Below are positions 12,601-27,600 of a stretch of DNA of 64,000 nucleotides, in pieces (within the stretch, counting starts at the first letter, position 1; every line of letters starts with the position of its first letter). The notes under the pieces are model-generated. The model made no database searches, was not told the DNA's origin, and saw only the letters and a list, made by a program, of their open reading frames with translations. The position numbers and the translations under genes are program-made. Source of the DNA: Promerops cafer (Eukaryota; Chordata; Aves; Passeriformes; Nectariniidae). The stretch is from NCBI GenBank assembly GCA_013398275.1, contig VZSE01010765.1, positions 373,251 to 437,250 on the forward strand, in the 5' to 3' direction.

Positions 12601-15600
12601 CTCCGCGCCCCCACGAACAGCAGCTCCACTGTTTTCCTCTGAAGCCAAGAGAGCAAGAGAGCTAGGAGCTGCGCCCAGCCCCCTTTTCCCCAGCCAAATT
12701 CTTTGGTATCTCTGTCCCTCCAAGAGAAACCCTCACATAAGAGAAGTGCAGCCAGCGCCCTCCTCCCCTGAGCTTGGCAACTGCTTTTGTCTCTTAAGTA
12801 CTGGTTTTTACTGTTTTTTAGCAACAAAATGGGAGAAAATGCTTCAAGTGAATGAAACAAAAGGAAAAATCCTAAACACCAACAACTTCATAATTTTGGT
12901 TATGATTTGATAGTTACCCTTTGATTCTGCTCCTTTTTACACAAAGTGAACTCCATGCCAGAATGCTGTAACGTTAACAACATGAGTATAGATATTTACA
13001 GGACGAAAATAATGTCAGAGACACCTCTGCCCTTCTCACTAAGTTTCAGGTTCGTCCTACTTAATGCTACTGCCAAATTCTCTTGTACCGCAGGAGAGTG
13101 AGCTGGAGTATCTGTTTGCTGTGGCTATACGAAATGACAAAAAGGTGAAGGCTAACCCTTAGGAGGTTTAGAGAATTAAAATTTTTAATGTAAAAGCTTT
13201 AAAATCTGGAAATTAAAAAGCAGCCAGGACAGCTGGGATATATTGTGTTGGCCTGGAAAGGACTGACTGACAAGTGAGCTAGTGACTGCTGCAGGAGAGC
13301 TTCATGATGTTTTATCTTCCAGGAGCGCTCACAATATCTTCCCGTTTAGCAAGGAGCTGAAAAAGACCTGTTTAGGAGTGAGGCTGTAACACAGCTCAGC
13401 TGCTGAAAAACAATCTCACATTACTTCCCTGAAAAGAAGCTTTCAGAGTAAGCTTAGGCTAACAAGAGAAGAATGCAGTGTTAAACAAGGGGAGTCTTGC
13501 ATCCTTTCTGAACTCTAACAAATGCTTCTATAAAGGCTGCTTGCAGAAGGCAAGGAGTTTTGGTGTGGAGAGATGACATTGACTCTTCTTTTTTTTTAGA
13601 GTGCCTATTTCTTCATGCAAAAAGAGAGGCATATGTGCTTGTTTCTATTACAGATAGGGGGGAAAAAAAGCCCAGCCCCCTTGGTCTTAGGTTTGAATAA
13701 ATCTAATGTATAAATTCTTAACAGAAACATTGACATTAATAGCAAGTAACACTGTAAACAATAAAAATTGAGTTGTGGTGAATCATCTTTACGTTATCCT
13801 ACTGCATTTTACAGGCAGAAAATGTTCAGTGTGCCTCAGAAGAAAGTAGGAGTTTGGATGCTGTTTCCCTCTTTCAGATGCATATTACAACTTGATTTTT
13901 GTACTGCTAAAAGTGGAAACATGACTTTTTTCCCTCACAGATTTCTTCAGACAAAAATTTGCAACTCAAAGGGGAAAGGGTTCCTAGGGTTGCTTAGGTG
14001 TATAAAACAGCTGCCTGAGCTGACTTTTTGTGCATGTAAGGAGACTGAGTCTGAGAGGAGGGTGGCAACCGTGAAATTAGGTGTGCAAAACTGATTAAAT
14101 CACTAGTTTAAGGACTCGTGTGCAATCCATTTATCCCAGCTGTGTTAGCATTTAGTCTCACAGCATGAAGTGCCAGGGTCCTTAAATACCCACTTTTAGG
14201 TAACACTGATTAACTGCTGATCTATTTAAATGTTTCCGTTCATCATTAATTGCTGTTCATTTGAAAATATGTTAAACTTTTAGACCATCTTGGAGTTTAA
14301 AAATAATAAGAGGCATGGTAATTAATTTCCACTTCCTTTTATGGATTTCTTCAGTCATTTGAGAATTCTGGCTAATGTGGTGTTTTTGCAAATGTAACTG
14401 AACTAACAATACTTTTTTATTCATAAGAACATATGGGAGGATTTCTGAAGGTAACTGAGTTAATATTCACAATTACAGTCTGTCATTTACCTTAAATATA
14501 TCCTCACTTTAGAACACGTTTTCAGGTTTTAGGCCAAACTGTCAAGCCTTCTGTACTTAAAAGAGAAACAGAGGAGTTATTCAAATGACCCATCATTTAG
14601 GACTGACTCTCATGTGCTTCCTGTTAAGTCTATCTCTCCAGTCTTCCTTGAAATTTATGAAGTTAGGGACACATCTATAGCTATTCTGAAAATTTAATTA
14701 ATTTATTTACGTTGCTTCCACTTAGTGAAGTGGTCACAAATGTTTGCAATTAACTATTTTTATCTTCACTTGAAAGTAGCTGAAGGATTTCATACAGATT
14801 TATGAAAGGTAGTTTTATGAAAGGCAGATTTATGAAAGTTCTTTGTGAGATTTGACTGAGGTAAACTGCAAATGTGATCTTAAATTGAGGTGTTGTGTAG
14901 AAAGCAAGAAGTGATTGTAGTGCTTTTTGCCATTTATTTGCTAAGACTGGATCACAGGTTGATATTCCTAATTAAGCTGATTGTAATAGAAGCATTCCTT
15001 GCTAGGGGCATCATGTCATTATCAGATGGTAAGAATTTGTAGTGATGAGTTTAAGTACAGTTTTTTCATACTGTGAATGTAATGGAGTCCTTTTTCTTTT
15101 TAAAAATGCTTTGTACCGACTGACAGATAAATACTTGATTCTGAGGTGGTGAACTTGGAAGACTTCCATGTTATGACAGTAGTGAGACATCACTGACAAT
15201 ATACTTCTTAGTAGGGAAGTATTAATCTTGGTACTATTGTCTTTAAAATATGATAAGAATTGCTCAGAATCTCTTCATTTGTGACATATACCTTAACTGA
15301 TTAAATACAATAATAAATGTGCATTGAGCAATATGAATTATTCAAGGTTCTTCCATCAGAAAATAGGTGTTGGGTGTTCAAGTCTAATAATTCTGTTTTG
15401 AATAACAGTAAACTCAAGTGTTTCACATGGAGAAGAAAAATGTGAGAGTAAAAATAATGGAAGCTTTTAGTGTAGTCGGATTCAAACCTGACCAGTGATC
15501 AGTCACATTTATGGATGTTCCTGTTAAATCTGCATCTGCTGATGGCTTCCAAAGTAGCACTGTTAAAGAGTATATAGATCAAACTGGGGCCGCTGCTTCC

Positions 15601-18600
15601 TCTCCCTATGTTTATTCTTTAACTGAACTCCATGAACATGATTGCCCTTGAGTCAGTCATTTTCATGCACTGTGTGAACATGTGTGGGTTTCATTTTTGT
15701 TTAAGTAGGAAGAGGAAGGAATACACTGTATGCATCAGTTAAGGTAGCTGTGACTGTGCATGGTTACACACTTGTCAAAATGCATTTTCATTTTGTTCTT
15801 GCCTGATGGAAGTCTTTGCTTACATGTTGCGTGTCTGAAAACGTACATGGTACTTTCAGCTGCAGAATGTTGCCAGTTAGTGGTGTGTGTTTTTCTCATC
15901 AGGTGCTGTTATATTACTTGGAAGAACCAACATGTTTCGCTTCAACCACCCTAAAGAAGCTGCTAAGCTAAGGGAGAAAAGAAAGGTGAGATGAAATCAG
16001 TGTTTGGTAAATTTAAACCTTTTCACAATTTTATTTCTATATAGATGTGCCTTGATTGTTGTATGATGCCTTTTTTCATTTGCTTCATGTACTTTAGTTA
16101 ATATTTCATCCAAGTAAGAGTTTGTAAGCTTGTCTAATACTTTTATTTTATGGTCTGTTGTTAGAGTGGACTGCTATCTTCCTTCAGCTTGTCTATGACT
16201 GATCTTTCTAAATCTTGTGAGAATCTCTCAGCAGTTATGCTTTATAATCCAGGGTGAGTATATTCTAAAATACAGTTGTTATAATTCCAATCATTCTTCA
16301 TTTTAGCTATTTGAAATGTTCCAGAAACATTATGACTAAAGCAGTTCAGCAAAATAATGACATGGCAAATTTTATGTTCGTATTTTCTTCTGAACTACAA
16401 GTTAACGATTTTTCCTGAGAAAAATGCATTTTGAATTGAAAATTAAGATTTCTTGAGTTCATATAATACCAATACAAGCATTAAAAGGCTGAGAAATGAA
16501 TGTCTTGTGTTCTCTGCCAGTACCTCTGAGTAAGTGGCCAGATTAAAATATGGAAAAAAGTTTTATTATGCAGTTACAGTGACATAGAATGCTTATGGTA
16601 GAGAAGCTGTTTTTAGTGATTTTTCCACTGTTCCTAAAGTGACTTACAGAGAACTGATGGGTGTTTTGTTCTATTTTTTTTTTTCCCCATAGCTGGGGCC
16701 TGTGTTTTGAGTATGAGATGAGGCAATTTAGCCACCTATGTGCTTTTGAAAAATTGACTGTAAATTGAATTATATCCTTGGACAGTGCAGCTTTATTCCC
16801 AAGTTTTACTTGGGAATCTCTCTTTATCCTTTAGAATTTAGGAAGATTGGACAAGTAATAATAACTTCTAGTTAAACAATGTCTGAAATACAGGTAGTAT
16901 GTTTAATAACACTGCTTCAAATGTGACTGCTACTCTTTTGCTACTGAGCTACTTACAGAGATCTCAAGATTGTGAACTAGTTGCTAATAATTGACATTAT
17001 ATTTTCAGATAGGGATGATAAAGAAGATTAAAAAAAGCATAATATACTTTTCTATTTCTTCAGCTTTTCAAATAATTGAATTTAAAAACTTTCAGTGACA
17101 GTTGCTAGTATTGTGTTTCCTGTGAACTGGGGAAAGTTCCTGGATGTTGTTACCTCTGTTGTTGGTGACCTATCCTGTGCTTCTCTGTGACTGATAATGT
17201 TATTCTGATGTAATATTGTTATGAATACTTGCATTATACTGGATTATATATACATTAACTCTGCAGTCAGCATAGAGTAGGACAGATTGTTCCAGCATTG
17301 CCTCACTAGTCTCTCAGATTTACAGAAAAATATTACAGCATGGACAAGGCCCAGTTGAAGGTGTACTTAAAAGTGATTTCCCAGCCGAAGCAGTTTTACT
17401 GTCTTCAGATAATGCCAAATCCATGCCTTACAGAAAGGATTTTTCCTTTAAAAAATAAACAGAACAGGGAGAGTCTGGAGAGTTACTTGATTGTCTCTGA
17501 TGGAGTAGATTGCAAGTTCTTCTGCTTATTTTTTTTCCTTATCAGTTTGCATCTTGCCTTGCTTTTCGGGAAATCAAATAGTGTGGATTATATTATTAGA
17601 TTGTCAATCTATGCAGCAATTTTTCAAAACACTGCCATTTTTTCCATTTAACACTTATTGTGAATTTTCCTTTCTTGGGTGTGATTGTGAGACTACTCTT
17701 GCTCTTGAAATTGAGAATAAGATTGGGTGAAATACTCATAATATTCCTGAACACTTTGTGCCTGTGTTTTATCAAACTAAAAACTATAAGCAGAGGGTTA
17801 ATAATTGATATTCTCCCACTAGTCTGCATTCAGTTAATATTTCTGAACTGTCTTGGACGAATAGTTATTTTTTCCTACTTAATTTGTGAACACAAGAAAG
17901 GATTATGCTTAAGGCTCATAATTCATAAGGAATGCCACATAAGATCACTTGTTTGTGAGCAATAAAACCTATCTGAAGTTGTTCTGTACTTGCTGTAATG
18001 TGCATATGTTTTTCTGAGTGAGGAAGCCTCAGATTCATAGAATCATTTGGGTTGGAAGGTGTTGCAGTAGAGACGGACAGACACCTGTTTCTTCGTGCAC
18101 CATGCCGAATCTTTATTGCACAGCTCATATTTATACGGTTATCAGAAGGCACCGTGTTTAATTCCAGTTGGTCAGCAATTCATTGCAACTCAGTTCCTTG
18201 GTTGGTAATGGCTAGTGTACATGTCCATCAAAACTTCCTTCTCTGCCGATGTTTACACACTTGTCTCCTGGGTAAAGAACAATTTCTCACGGTTAAGAGT
18301 CTTTCTCCTCACAGGTACAGTTTATTCCCACAGGAACAGATTGATATGAAAGCTGATTCTCACTGTTACAATTCCTTTCTCACGGGAACTTACCAGGCTA
18401 GCTGTTAGCTATACTTAGCCGAAGTAACAAGGCCTGAACCATGATTTTGTAAGGTGTTTCTTTTGTAAGGTTTTAACTGTATGTGACAGGAAGGGATCTT
18501 TAAAAGTCACCTAGTTCCAACCTCCCCTGCCATGAGCAGGGACATCTTCGACTAGACCAGGTTGCTCAGAGCCTCATCCAGCCTGACCTTGAATGTTTCC

Positions 18601-21600
18601 AGGCACAGGGCATCCACCACCTCTCTAGGTAATTTTAATTTGTGCCACCCTCATTGTAAAAAAACACCTTCCTTAAATCTATTCTGAATCTACCTTCTTT
18701 CAGTGTAAAACCTTTACCCCTTATCCTATTGCAGCAGCTCTGCTGCAAAATCTGTCCCCATCCCCATTCAAGTACTGAAAGGGTGAAGCGAGTTCTCCCA
18801 GGAGCCTTCTCTTCTCCAGGCTGAGCAACCCCAGTTCTCAGCCTATCTGCATAGCAGAGGTGCCCAGCCCTCTGAGCATCTTTGTGGCCTCAACTGGACT
18901 TGCTTCAACAGTTCCATGTCCTTGCTGTGCTGGGACCCCAGAGCTGGGCACAGCACTCCAAGCGGGCTCTCTCTCGAGCAGAGCCTTGGGACAGAACCAC
19001 CTCCCTGGATCGCTACCCATACTGCTTTGGATGCAGCCAGGGACACATTTCATATAATCGATACCATATGTAAGAATATACATGGTTCGTGCCCTGTGGA
19101 GGTGAATGTTGTCCTAATAGATCAGTCATGTTAAAAAAACAAACACCTGCGTGTCCCCATCCCCCACAAAAAAAAAAAACAAACCATAAAAGAAGCCCAT
19201 TAAAAAAACCCCAACCGTGCAAAAAACTCCAAACCTCAAATGTTACTGTTCTGTCTGCTTTTCTGCTGCTGCATAGGCAGGCTCTGAAGGTTGCACTGCT
19301 GTTTACCTGAGCCCCACAAATCAGTAGAAGAAAGCACCTTCTGTAATTGATACATCTTTATGGACAGCAATTAGGCAAGAGCAGCTTTTCAGCTTAGGCT
19401 GGGGTACCCTGACAATTTTAAATTTATTTATGTTGATGCTAATGGTGTTTTTTAACTTCTCCTCTTCAAACACCACAGGAATTTTTCTGATTGTTTGGTG
19501 AGGTTGTCACAAAGAGAGTTGTTCAGAAGGCGTTATTTTAAGGGTAATGGGGCTGGGATAAATATAAGTTAAATGTGTTTTGAATAAAGCAGACTCCAAA
19601 CTCTTTTTCCAGCTAAGAATGCTGCCAAGCACGTGCTGTGCGACAGTGGTTATTCTTCTTAGTGATGACTATGTCCAGCCTGGATGAAACATTCAATAAA
19701 TTGTATCTCTGATTTTCAAAGGCAGGGTAATTGTACCGAAGAAGTGGGGTGGAGCATCTCGCATTCTGGAAAAGTGCAGAATGGAAAAGAATATTCTACA
19801 CTAAATCTAACTTGTTGGGGATTGTTTATTTGTTTGTTTTATCAGAAGAAATACTACGACCCTTTCCTACAGTAGTTTGGAGTATCATTTTCTCTCAACC
19901 TGATGTTTTACTGCTGACCACCAGTGCAGGCCAAGATTCAATAGCTGGCCCTTTGGGGTTTTTTCTGTGCAGTTTTTGTCACTGACTAGCATTCTGCCTG
20001 TTGTTAATTTAGCCTTTTCTTCCAGTTTCAGTATTAATAATCTAAAGAGGTAGCTAAATTTGCAGTTTTTGTAGGTTGCAATAAAGATTCTGGTAAGATC
20101 CATCATCTTTAGCAATCAATGGCAGAAGAGCCTGTGGGGTATTACCTTCAGTTGTGAAAGCAACATGATGGATCTTGCTTACTGTATCTTTTCCATGTGA
20201 AAACCAGCATTGTCCTTAATAGTGTTTTCAGATGGATGGTCTTCTCTTGTGTGTGCCTTTTTGTTTGGCTGTTGGTTTCCCATATGTGGGAAACTATCTT
20301 GTTGCATAAAATTTTGCCTTAATGTGCAAAATTCTTTGTTCTACTTCTTCCCAGTCTTTGTCTTTAATCTAGTGTCACGGAACACTGCTTCAGATAATAA
20401 GCTTTGGATAAAATAGAATTTTACATGTAGATTTATGCAAAAGATGTCATTTGTGGACCTTTTCTTAGCTACATGATACTGTAACTGTAAAACTGCTGAT
20501 GGAAGCCTTGGTCTTGTCATGGGTTCATGTCACGATCCAGTTACTAAAGTTCTTAGAAGTGCCTCTGCCTGAATTAAGGTGCAAACAAGACCATATGCCA
20601 GTGACAATAGTATGGGATTTATTTGGTAGTAAGTATGAGAAGGAGAGAGAAAGAAAGAAATAAAAAATAGGTGGGGGGGACAGAAAGGGCTTGACAGAGA
20701 CAGAATAAGGAAAATATCACCACTCCATGGATCCCAGCGATGCTCTGTTGATACTCTCCAGCTGGTCTTCTTGGTGGTGAAGGTCCCCCCAAAAAGCATA
20801 GAATCCAATGGGTTAATACACGGTCAGGCTAGGTAGGAAAACCCAGGCACCTTCCTGGTGCAGGGGAGTTTGCCATTGTCTTCGTTGTATCAGGTGTCCT
20901 GTAGTGCAAAGCTTCAGGAGTTACTCTGGGGGGGCACTTTGGGGGGGTCTTTGATGGATTATGACACCCCCTCAGCTGCCTGCCATGTGAATGTCCTGTG
21001 GCTGTGGCCTGTGGGGTTGGGAGTTGCACAGCTGGGCCAGTTTGTGTAAGGGACATCGATGAGTGTTCAGTGCCTCTAACCAGAGGTTACACCACACACT
21101 GGAAACCTCCTCCACCCCCCCGCATAAGTTCAGGGTGGAAGTCTCTGTAAATCTGGCGGGCTGTGGTCTCTCCCACCCCAAACTGAGCCAGGGAAGAATC
21201 TCTGCTGCATTTGGCTTTTTTGAGGATGCATTCCTCTGCTTCAGCTTTGTTTTTTCCTAGGCCTGAGATGATTGAAGAATGGATTTTCTCTTTATCTAAT
21301 CTCAGTGGTTTAACTCACAGTCCAAAGTCCCAGTCAGGTATCTACAGGGAGGCTTCTTTGGTTGTAGCTTCTTTTTACAGTTTTTGTTCTAATGAGGAAA
21401 ACTTTGAATCAGTGTTTGAGGCATGAACTACTTCGGTCTCTGACAGCTTAGTATGGGGGGTTTGGTTTATTTTTTTTTAATTAATCTCATTAATTGGCGT
21501 ACTGAATGTCACTATAATGTTTCTGTAGTCCTGCCAGTGCTCAGTCTTCCCAAACACATGTACTATCAGATTGCATCTTTGTGCTGTGCAAATCAAGCTA

Positions 21601-24600
21601 CTATAGTACTATGCTAGTAGAAATGACTTCCTTTCTCTGCAGCTTATCTACACTGCTGTTATCACTAGATATGACACACTTTCCAGGAAAATGGTGTCTA
21701 TTTAATTCAACACTGATCAGATTAAGTTCCTTTGTGGTAGATCTACAAAAGAAGAAAGAGTAGATTCTAGTCTTTAATATCTGTGTGTTTCTTTTTAATT
21801 TCAAGCTAATATGCTTTTTCTATTCACTGTAGTGCTCACATGAATAAATGGAATAGAGGTTATGTGAAAAAGATTTTTATTAGGATAGACTAAACACGAA
21901 AACATCAGTCTTGCATATGTGCTTTGTAAATCTGACAGTGATTTCTCATAGCCTCTGCGGTTTTAGTTTTTTTCTTTTGCCATGATGAGATTTTATTTGT
22001 AGTAGCTTTTTAAAGAAGCAAGGTTACTTCAGTCAGGCCTGTCCTGCCTCCCCAGATTCTCTCCTGTCCTGAAATAACTTTGAGCCCACAATGAGTTTGA
22101 AGCAAATATTCCAGAGGTCTCAAAAGTGGTGAGTTCCTAAATATATTAAAAAAACAGGCAGCCAGCTAAGGAAGACTGGCATCATTCTTACACCTGCAGA
22201 ACAAAGGCTGCACCTTAGAGAATGGAGACACTGTGAATAACGTCATTGTTTGAGAGCCTTCATTGGAGCTCAGACTGTCTTAGGCATCTCCAGGTAGCAG
22301 TAACTCTTGTCTTCACAGAAGTATTTAGTGGTCTAAAATGCATTAAACATGCATTTTTAAAACACCTCAGTGTTGCGTTTGGAGGCTGGAGTGGTAATGA
22401 TCCATAGTTTGCTTTGGGAAAGAACCATTTTCACTGAAGAAGAAAATGCAGTTTTGCACAATTCACTCCTTTTTACTAAATGACTTTTTGGGTACCTCCA
22501 GCTTCATTTCAGTCTAAGGTAAAACTGTCATAACGGCACTGTTGAAGGTTTTAGGGACAGTTCCTCAAAGAGAAGATCACAGAATTTTTAATCACTGATC
22601 TGTTTTTATACCAGACTGATTGCTGTGATGGTTCATTTTCTTTCTGTTAGATCTCAATCAAAAGTTAGTTACCATTTTTATGTTTATAAAAAATATATCT
22701 GCCAAATTATGTGTTTTATAGGACAGTCAAAACACCAAAAGGTTTTGCTCTGAGTTTTACATGTTATGTTAGCTGATCTAACATTTTCCTTCACTGTGGT
22801 TTAACCAAGCATGGGAATACAGTCAAATTGTTCTTTGCCAACTATCTAAGCAAAGATGGTCTACATCTGGTAGTGCCCAAAGGAAACCTGCATTTCCACA
22901 AGCCAGAGCTGTATTCCCCAGGGCCTGTATTATTTTGGACTGAAATAATTATGCATTTTATCAGCCAAGCCCTAAGTAAGAAGCTAAAAGCTCTGAATTT
23001 CATGTACCAGATCGTAGCCAAAGGGAGAAATGTTGAGGTATAGCTATAATTTAAAAAAGGGGGGAAGGAAAACCCAAAGCACATGTTAACCACTGGATTA
23101 AGTTTTTGCTTCCTGAAAGCCCCCAAGATTGCTGCTTGTTCCCTTTCAGCACTCAATGTGGATTTTGCATCCACATTGTGGATTTCTGCAGCATTGCTAC
23201 TGCAGCAATTGTGGTCAAATTTAAAATACTAAGTTATCATCATCTATCCTTGTGCTGTAAAGTGCCCACCTTAGTTCAATGCAAATGTGATGGGGCTCTT
23301 GGTGAGACAGTTACATGGAAGCTTGAATGCCTGGATCTGGGCATAAAAATCTACATTGGCTAATCGCTTAAGGATTGTAGAAGACATTTTTTAAATTTAA
23401 TTTGTGAAAAATAGGGAAAAATGAAATATGGGATTTGTGAAAGTAGTCATTCTCCCTTATTGCAGCCATTAGAAAGATGCTTCTTGAACATGCAGGGATC
23501 ACAGTTTGTTACAATAGCTTTATAAATGTTAGATTATTAGTGTACTATTTGCATATTTCCAAGGGCAATTTCATTTTGTTGTATGCATTTCTATGACTTC
23601 AAAAAGAAATATTAAAAATTCCTTATTTTTAGAAATCTATCTATATAATTGTGGTGACTATGTCTTAAACTGCAGTTTATCAAAAACTTGAAGTTAACTT
23701 GTGGTGCAGTCTTGCATTTTTTTTCAGTATTTATGGACTGTTTCACTAACCTGCATATCCTTATGCTGTAACAAGCCTGAAATAACTGAATATGTGTGTA
23801 TTTGGTTGAGTAATTTAATCCATATATAGGTTCTTTCTGCCTTTTTAATATTTGTTATTTAAAAGTTCCTTAAATAAAAGATAAATCTTTCAAGTGAAAT
23901 GAAGAAAAATACTTGTGTACAACTGTAATAAAAGCTGATATTTAAGAATTACATTAAATGCTCTCCCGTGGTTATTCAAAACCTTGTCAAACTAAATACA
24001 TTAAAATCTCAACATAGTTTAAATGAATAGATTTGAATTGTGTTCTGTGCTTGAATATGCTGTTTGGGGTCTTTCAACCCCACTGATTACATTGTAGGAA
24101 CGTTTGGGATTTTTTTCTTTTTCTTGGAAGGAAATGACAGAACTATTAGCACACACTGCTGTAGTTTTGCAGCCCTTTCCCTTTTCAGAAGTGGCTAAGT
24201 TAATAAACCATAGGATGAAGAGAATTACTTTAGCTGTCAGTGGTATTTGAAAAATGTGTTTAGAAAGAATAATTATTTGAATTCTTCTTTTGAGATGTAA
24301 TATGATAAATGTTCTATGAATCTAACCAATTTAACCTCCAATAAAACTAAGTTCTATTGATTTTAAGGTATTCTGTACTGCTAATATGTTTTTTCTATCA
24401 ATTCCTTTCTCAACTGATCGCTCTGTTTCCCCCTGCCTCCCATGGCAGTCTTTTCCCTGTAAAAGGACCGATCTGTCTAAGGTAGAGAAATTAAATTTCT
24501 GTGTATTGATTGCCATGTCTGCATGTAGTTAACTCACAGAGGCTATGCTAATCATCTATATGTCTTGCTTAACTTTACTTTTTAAATACTTTTTCCCCAG

Positions 24601-27600
24601 AAATTATTTTTTTCTATTTATACTTACGTCAGCATGATACCTAGTTTGTAACCTTAATGATGGAACTATTTTCTGTTCTTGTAGAAAGTAGTCTTACAAA
24701 ACTTCATTTGTATCATTACCATCTAAACAGACAGAAAATTTCATCGACTTCTTCTTCCTATTTTTGTGATATTGAGAAAACAACCTTTTTGCTGTATTCT
24801 TTTTTTTTTTAAATCAGGCTAGAATTCGAGAGACAGCAGCGAGAGGAGCTTGAAAAATTAGAAAGTAAAAGGTAATTTGTTCTCTGTGGTATTTATGTGT
24901 GTGTGTGTCTAGATATACAAGTTATAGACTCTTTTAAATAATGCATTTGGAATCACAGTGTTATTCAGCAAGCAGACGATCCTGAATAGCTGAATTGGAG
25001 CTAACTGATATTTAGCAAAGAAACTCTGGATAGATTGTACAGATACAATATATTACCCTTGCTCTTAATATTAATGGTTTCACTTTAAAAGATGGCAAAT
25101 AACATTCTTAATTCATATCTCTCTTTTATGGTTTATTTGTCTTTGAATTGAATTGTGATAGGATAAACTCACGTGTTATGTTCTGCTTCTCTTACATCAA
25201 ACTGTGGTGTGGAATGGGCATTCTAACCATGCTTTTCAGAACATTATGTGGAAGTTGGTTTGAAATACAAAAGAAAGCATTGTTATTAGCTGGCAAACCG
25301 AGTTGATTGTTTTGGCTCATTATACTTGCTAAGACTGTGGAAGTGATAGCTGTGCCTTGTTACAGATCTCAGCATTGATTAGAGTCACAAGCTGAAAACC
25401 TTTCTGCCTTCTCAGCTTTAGATGGTGTGCTCCATTTTGAGAGCTCTTTATGCAGTTGGACTAAGTTAAGTAAACTCAGAAAAATCCTGAAGCTCTGAAG
25501 CACTCAAAGATAGTATTCAGCAACTAATGCAACACAGGATCACTGATATTTATCCTTTTTTGTTATGTTGGTGGAATTTGAATTCATATTGTGCAGAAGT
25601 TGATTTGCTTGTACTTTTATTCTTCTGACTTCTGGCAGAATAACCAGTCGGCTTGCAGGTTGTCTCTACTTGTATTATGGGGATATTGGTAACCCTGGAT
25701 AATGGTAACCCTCAAGCAAGAGAGATTGCACAGGACATAATAATTTGTCTTAAATCTTATAATCCTGTGTATTAGTAATTCAGTTGCAGTTACCTAAAGT
25801 GAAAACATTGCTTTAATTCATCTATTGGCTTAAATTTGGTGAAGCAAATTACTAATCAAGTCCTTCTATACAAGTTTTTGTGCGTGAGAATATATGTATG
25901 TAAAAAAAATACAATTTACTCTGCACTGTGTGTATGGATACGTTCTATTAGTATTTTTATTTGATTTGACAGAAGTAATACAGTTTAATTTTTTAATAAC
26001 ATAAGTGTTATATAACACCTTCTTATAACTTTATATATACACAGCTTTTTATACTGACACAGACTATATGAATCTCTTTTTGATTTGTGTCATGCATTGA
26101 GTCATTTCCAAGCAAGGAAGGATCTTAACCTGTAGCAAAACCAAATTATTAAAAAAATAAATGGTTATATATAGTAAAATATCTTAGTCCAAACCTTTTT
26201 AACTTCATGTAAATGTTTTACTGTAGGAAACAAATAGAAGAGATGGAAGAAAAACAAAAATCTGACAAAGCAGAACTTGTAAGAATGCAGCAAGAAGTAG
26301 AGTCACAGCGCAAAGAGACAGAAATAGTTCAGCTGCAAATACGAAAACAGGAGGAGAGTCTGAAACGAAGAAGTGTTCACATTGAAAGCAGGTTAAAGGA
26401 TTTGCTGGCTGAAAAAGAAAAATTTGAAGAAGAGAGATTGCGGGAACAACAGGAGATAGAGCTTCAAAAGAAAAAGCAGCAGGAAGAAATTTTTGCCCGG
26501 GTCAAAGAGGAGTTGCAGCGACTACAAGAACTTAATCATAATGAAAAAGTAGAGAAAATGCAGATTTTTCGTGAACTAGAAAGACTAAAAAAGGAAAAAG
26601 ATGAGCAGTATCTTAAGCTGGAATCAGAAAAAAAGAGACTTGAAGAACAGGAAAGAGAACAGGTGATGCTGGTGGCTCACCTAGAGGAACAGCTTCGAGA
26701 GAAGCAGGTCATGATAGAGCTCTTGAAGAGAGGAGATGTGCAAAGAGTAGAAGAAGAGAGAAGAGATCTTGAAGAGATCAGAGAATCTCTTTTGAAAGTC
26801 AAGGAAGCCCGATCTGAAGGTGATGAAAACTATGAAGAGTTAGAAAAAGCACAGCATGATTTTGTAGAGTTTAAAAGGAAACAGCTGGAACAGTTGGCTA
26901 TTTTGGAAAAAGATTTAATTCAACAAATGGATCACCTAGAAAAGGAAATAGCAGATGAAAAAAGAGCTCTGGAGCACTTAAAATTTGCACATGAAGAACA
27001 TTTAAATCTCACAAGACATGATGAAAACTTTATGGATGCCATACTCAAGGCTGAAGAAGTTGACAAGATAAAGCCAGTGGAATACAGGCTTCAATCTAAA
27101 ATACGCCAGCTTGAGTACCTGAAGAGTAGCCATTTGCCAGCTCTGCTGGAGGAAAAACAAAGAGCTTCTGAAGTCCTTGATAGGGGCTTGTTAGGGTTAG
27201 ATAATACTCTGTATCAAATAGAGAAAGAAATAGAAGAAAAAGAAGAGCAGCTTGCCCAGCATAGGGCTAGCACAAATCAGCTGCAGCAGCTTCAAGAAAC
27301 CTTTGAATTTGCAGCCAATGTAGCCCGGCAGGAAGGAAAGGTTCGGAAAAAGGAAAAAGAAATCCTTGAATCAAGGGAAAAGCAGCAGAGAGAGGCACTG
27401 GAGCAAGCTGTTGCTAAGTTAGAAAGGAGGCATTCTGCTTTGCAGCGTCGTTCCACCATAGACTTTGAAATTGAAGAGCAGAAACAGAAGCTGGCCACCT
27501 TGAACAACAGCTGTGGCGAACAGGCAGGGCTGCAGGCAAGTCTGGAAGCTGAACAGAAAGCTCTTGAACAAGACCGAGAACGGTGAGTGCTGCCTATCTT

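Larger units (their letters stand above)
16254..24817 (+). other. Long KIF16B intron with nested mobile elements
   Basis: This 8.6-kb intron holds a CR1 (18034-19046) interrupted by an ERVK-like LTR (18060-18488), and a probable further LTR (20515-21434). Outside these elements, at about 16254-18033, 19047-20514 and 21435-24817, I see only AT-rich intronic DNA. An adenine-rich tract at about 19130-19225 may be an old poly(A)-like expansion. No exon of another gene was recognised on either strand. Confidence 0.6.

Noticed and set aside
11880..12860. Several overlapping open frames on both strands
   Set aside because: They are confined to the GC-rich LTR at 11780-12884, overlap in several frames at once, and show no domain.
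26213..26226. ATG upstream of the large stalk exon as a translation start
   Set aside because: The acceptor TACTGTAG and the split arginine codon from the previous exon show that this stretch is intronic.
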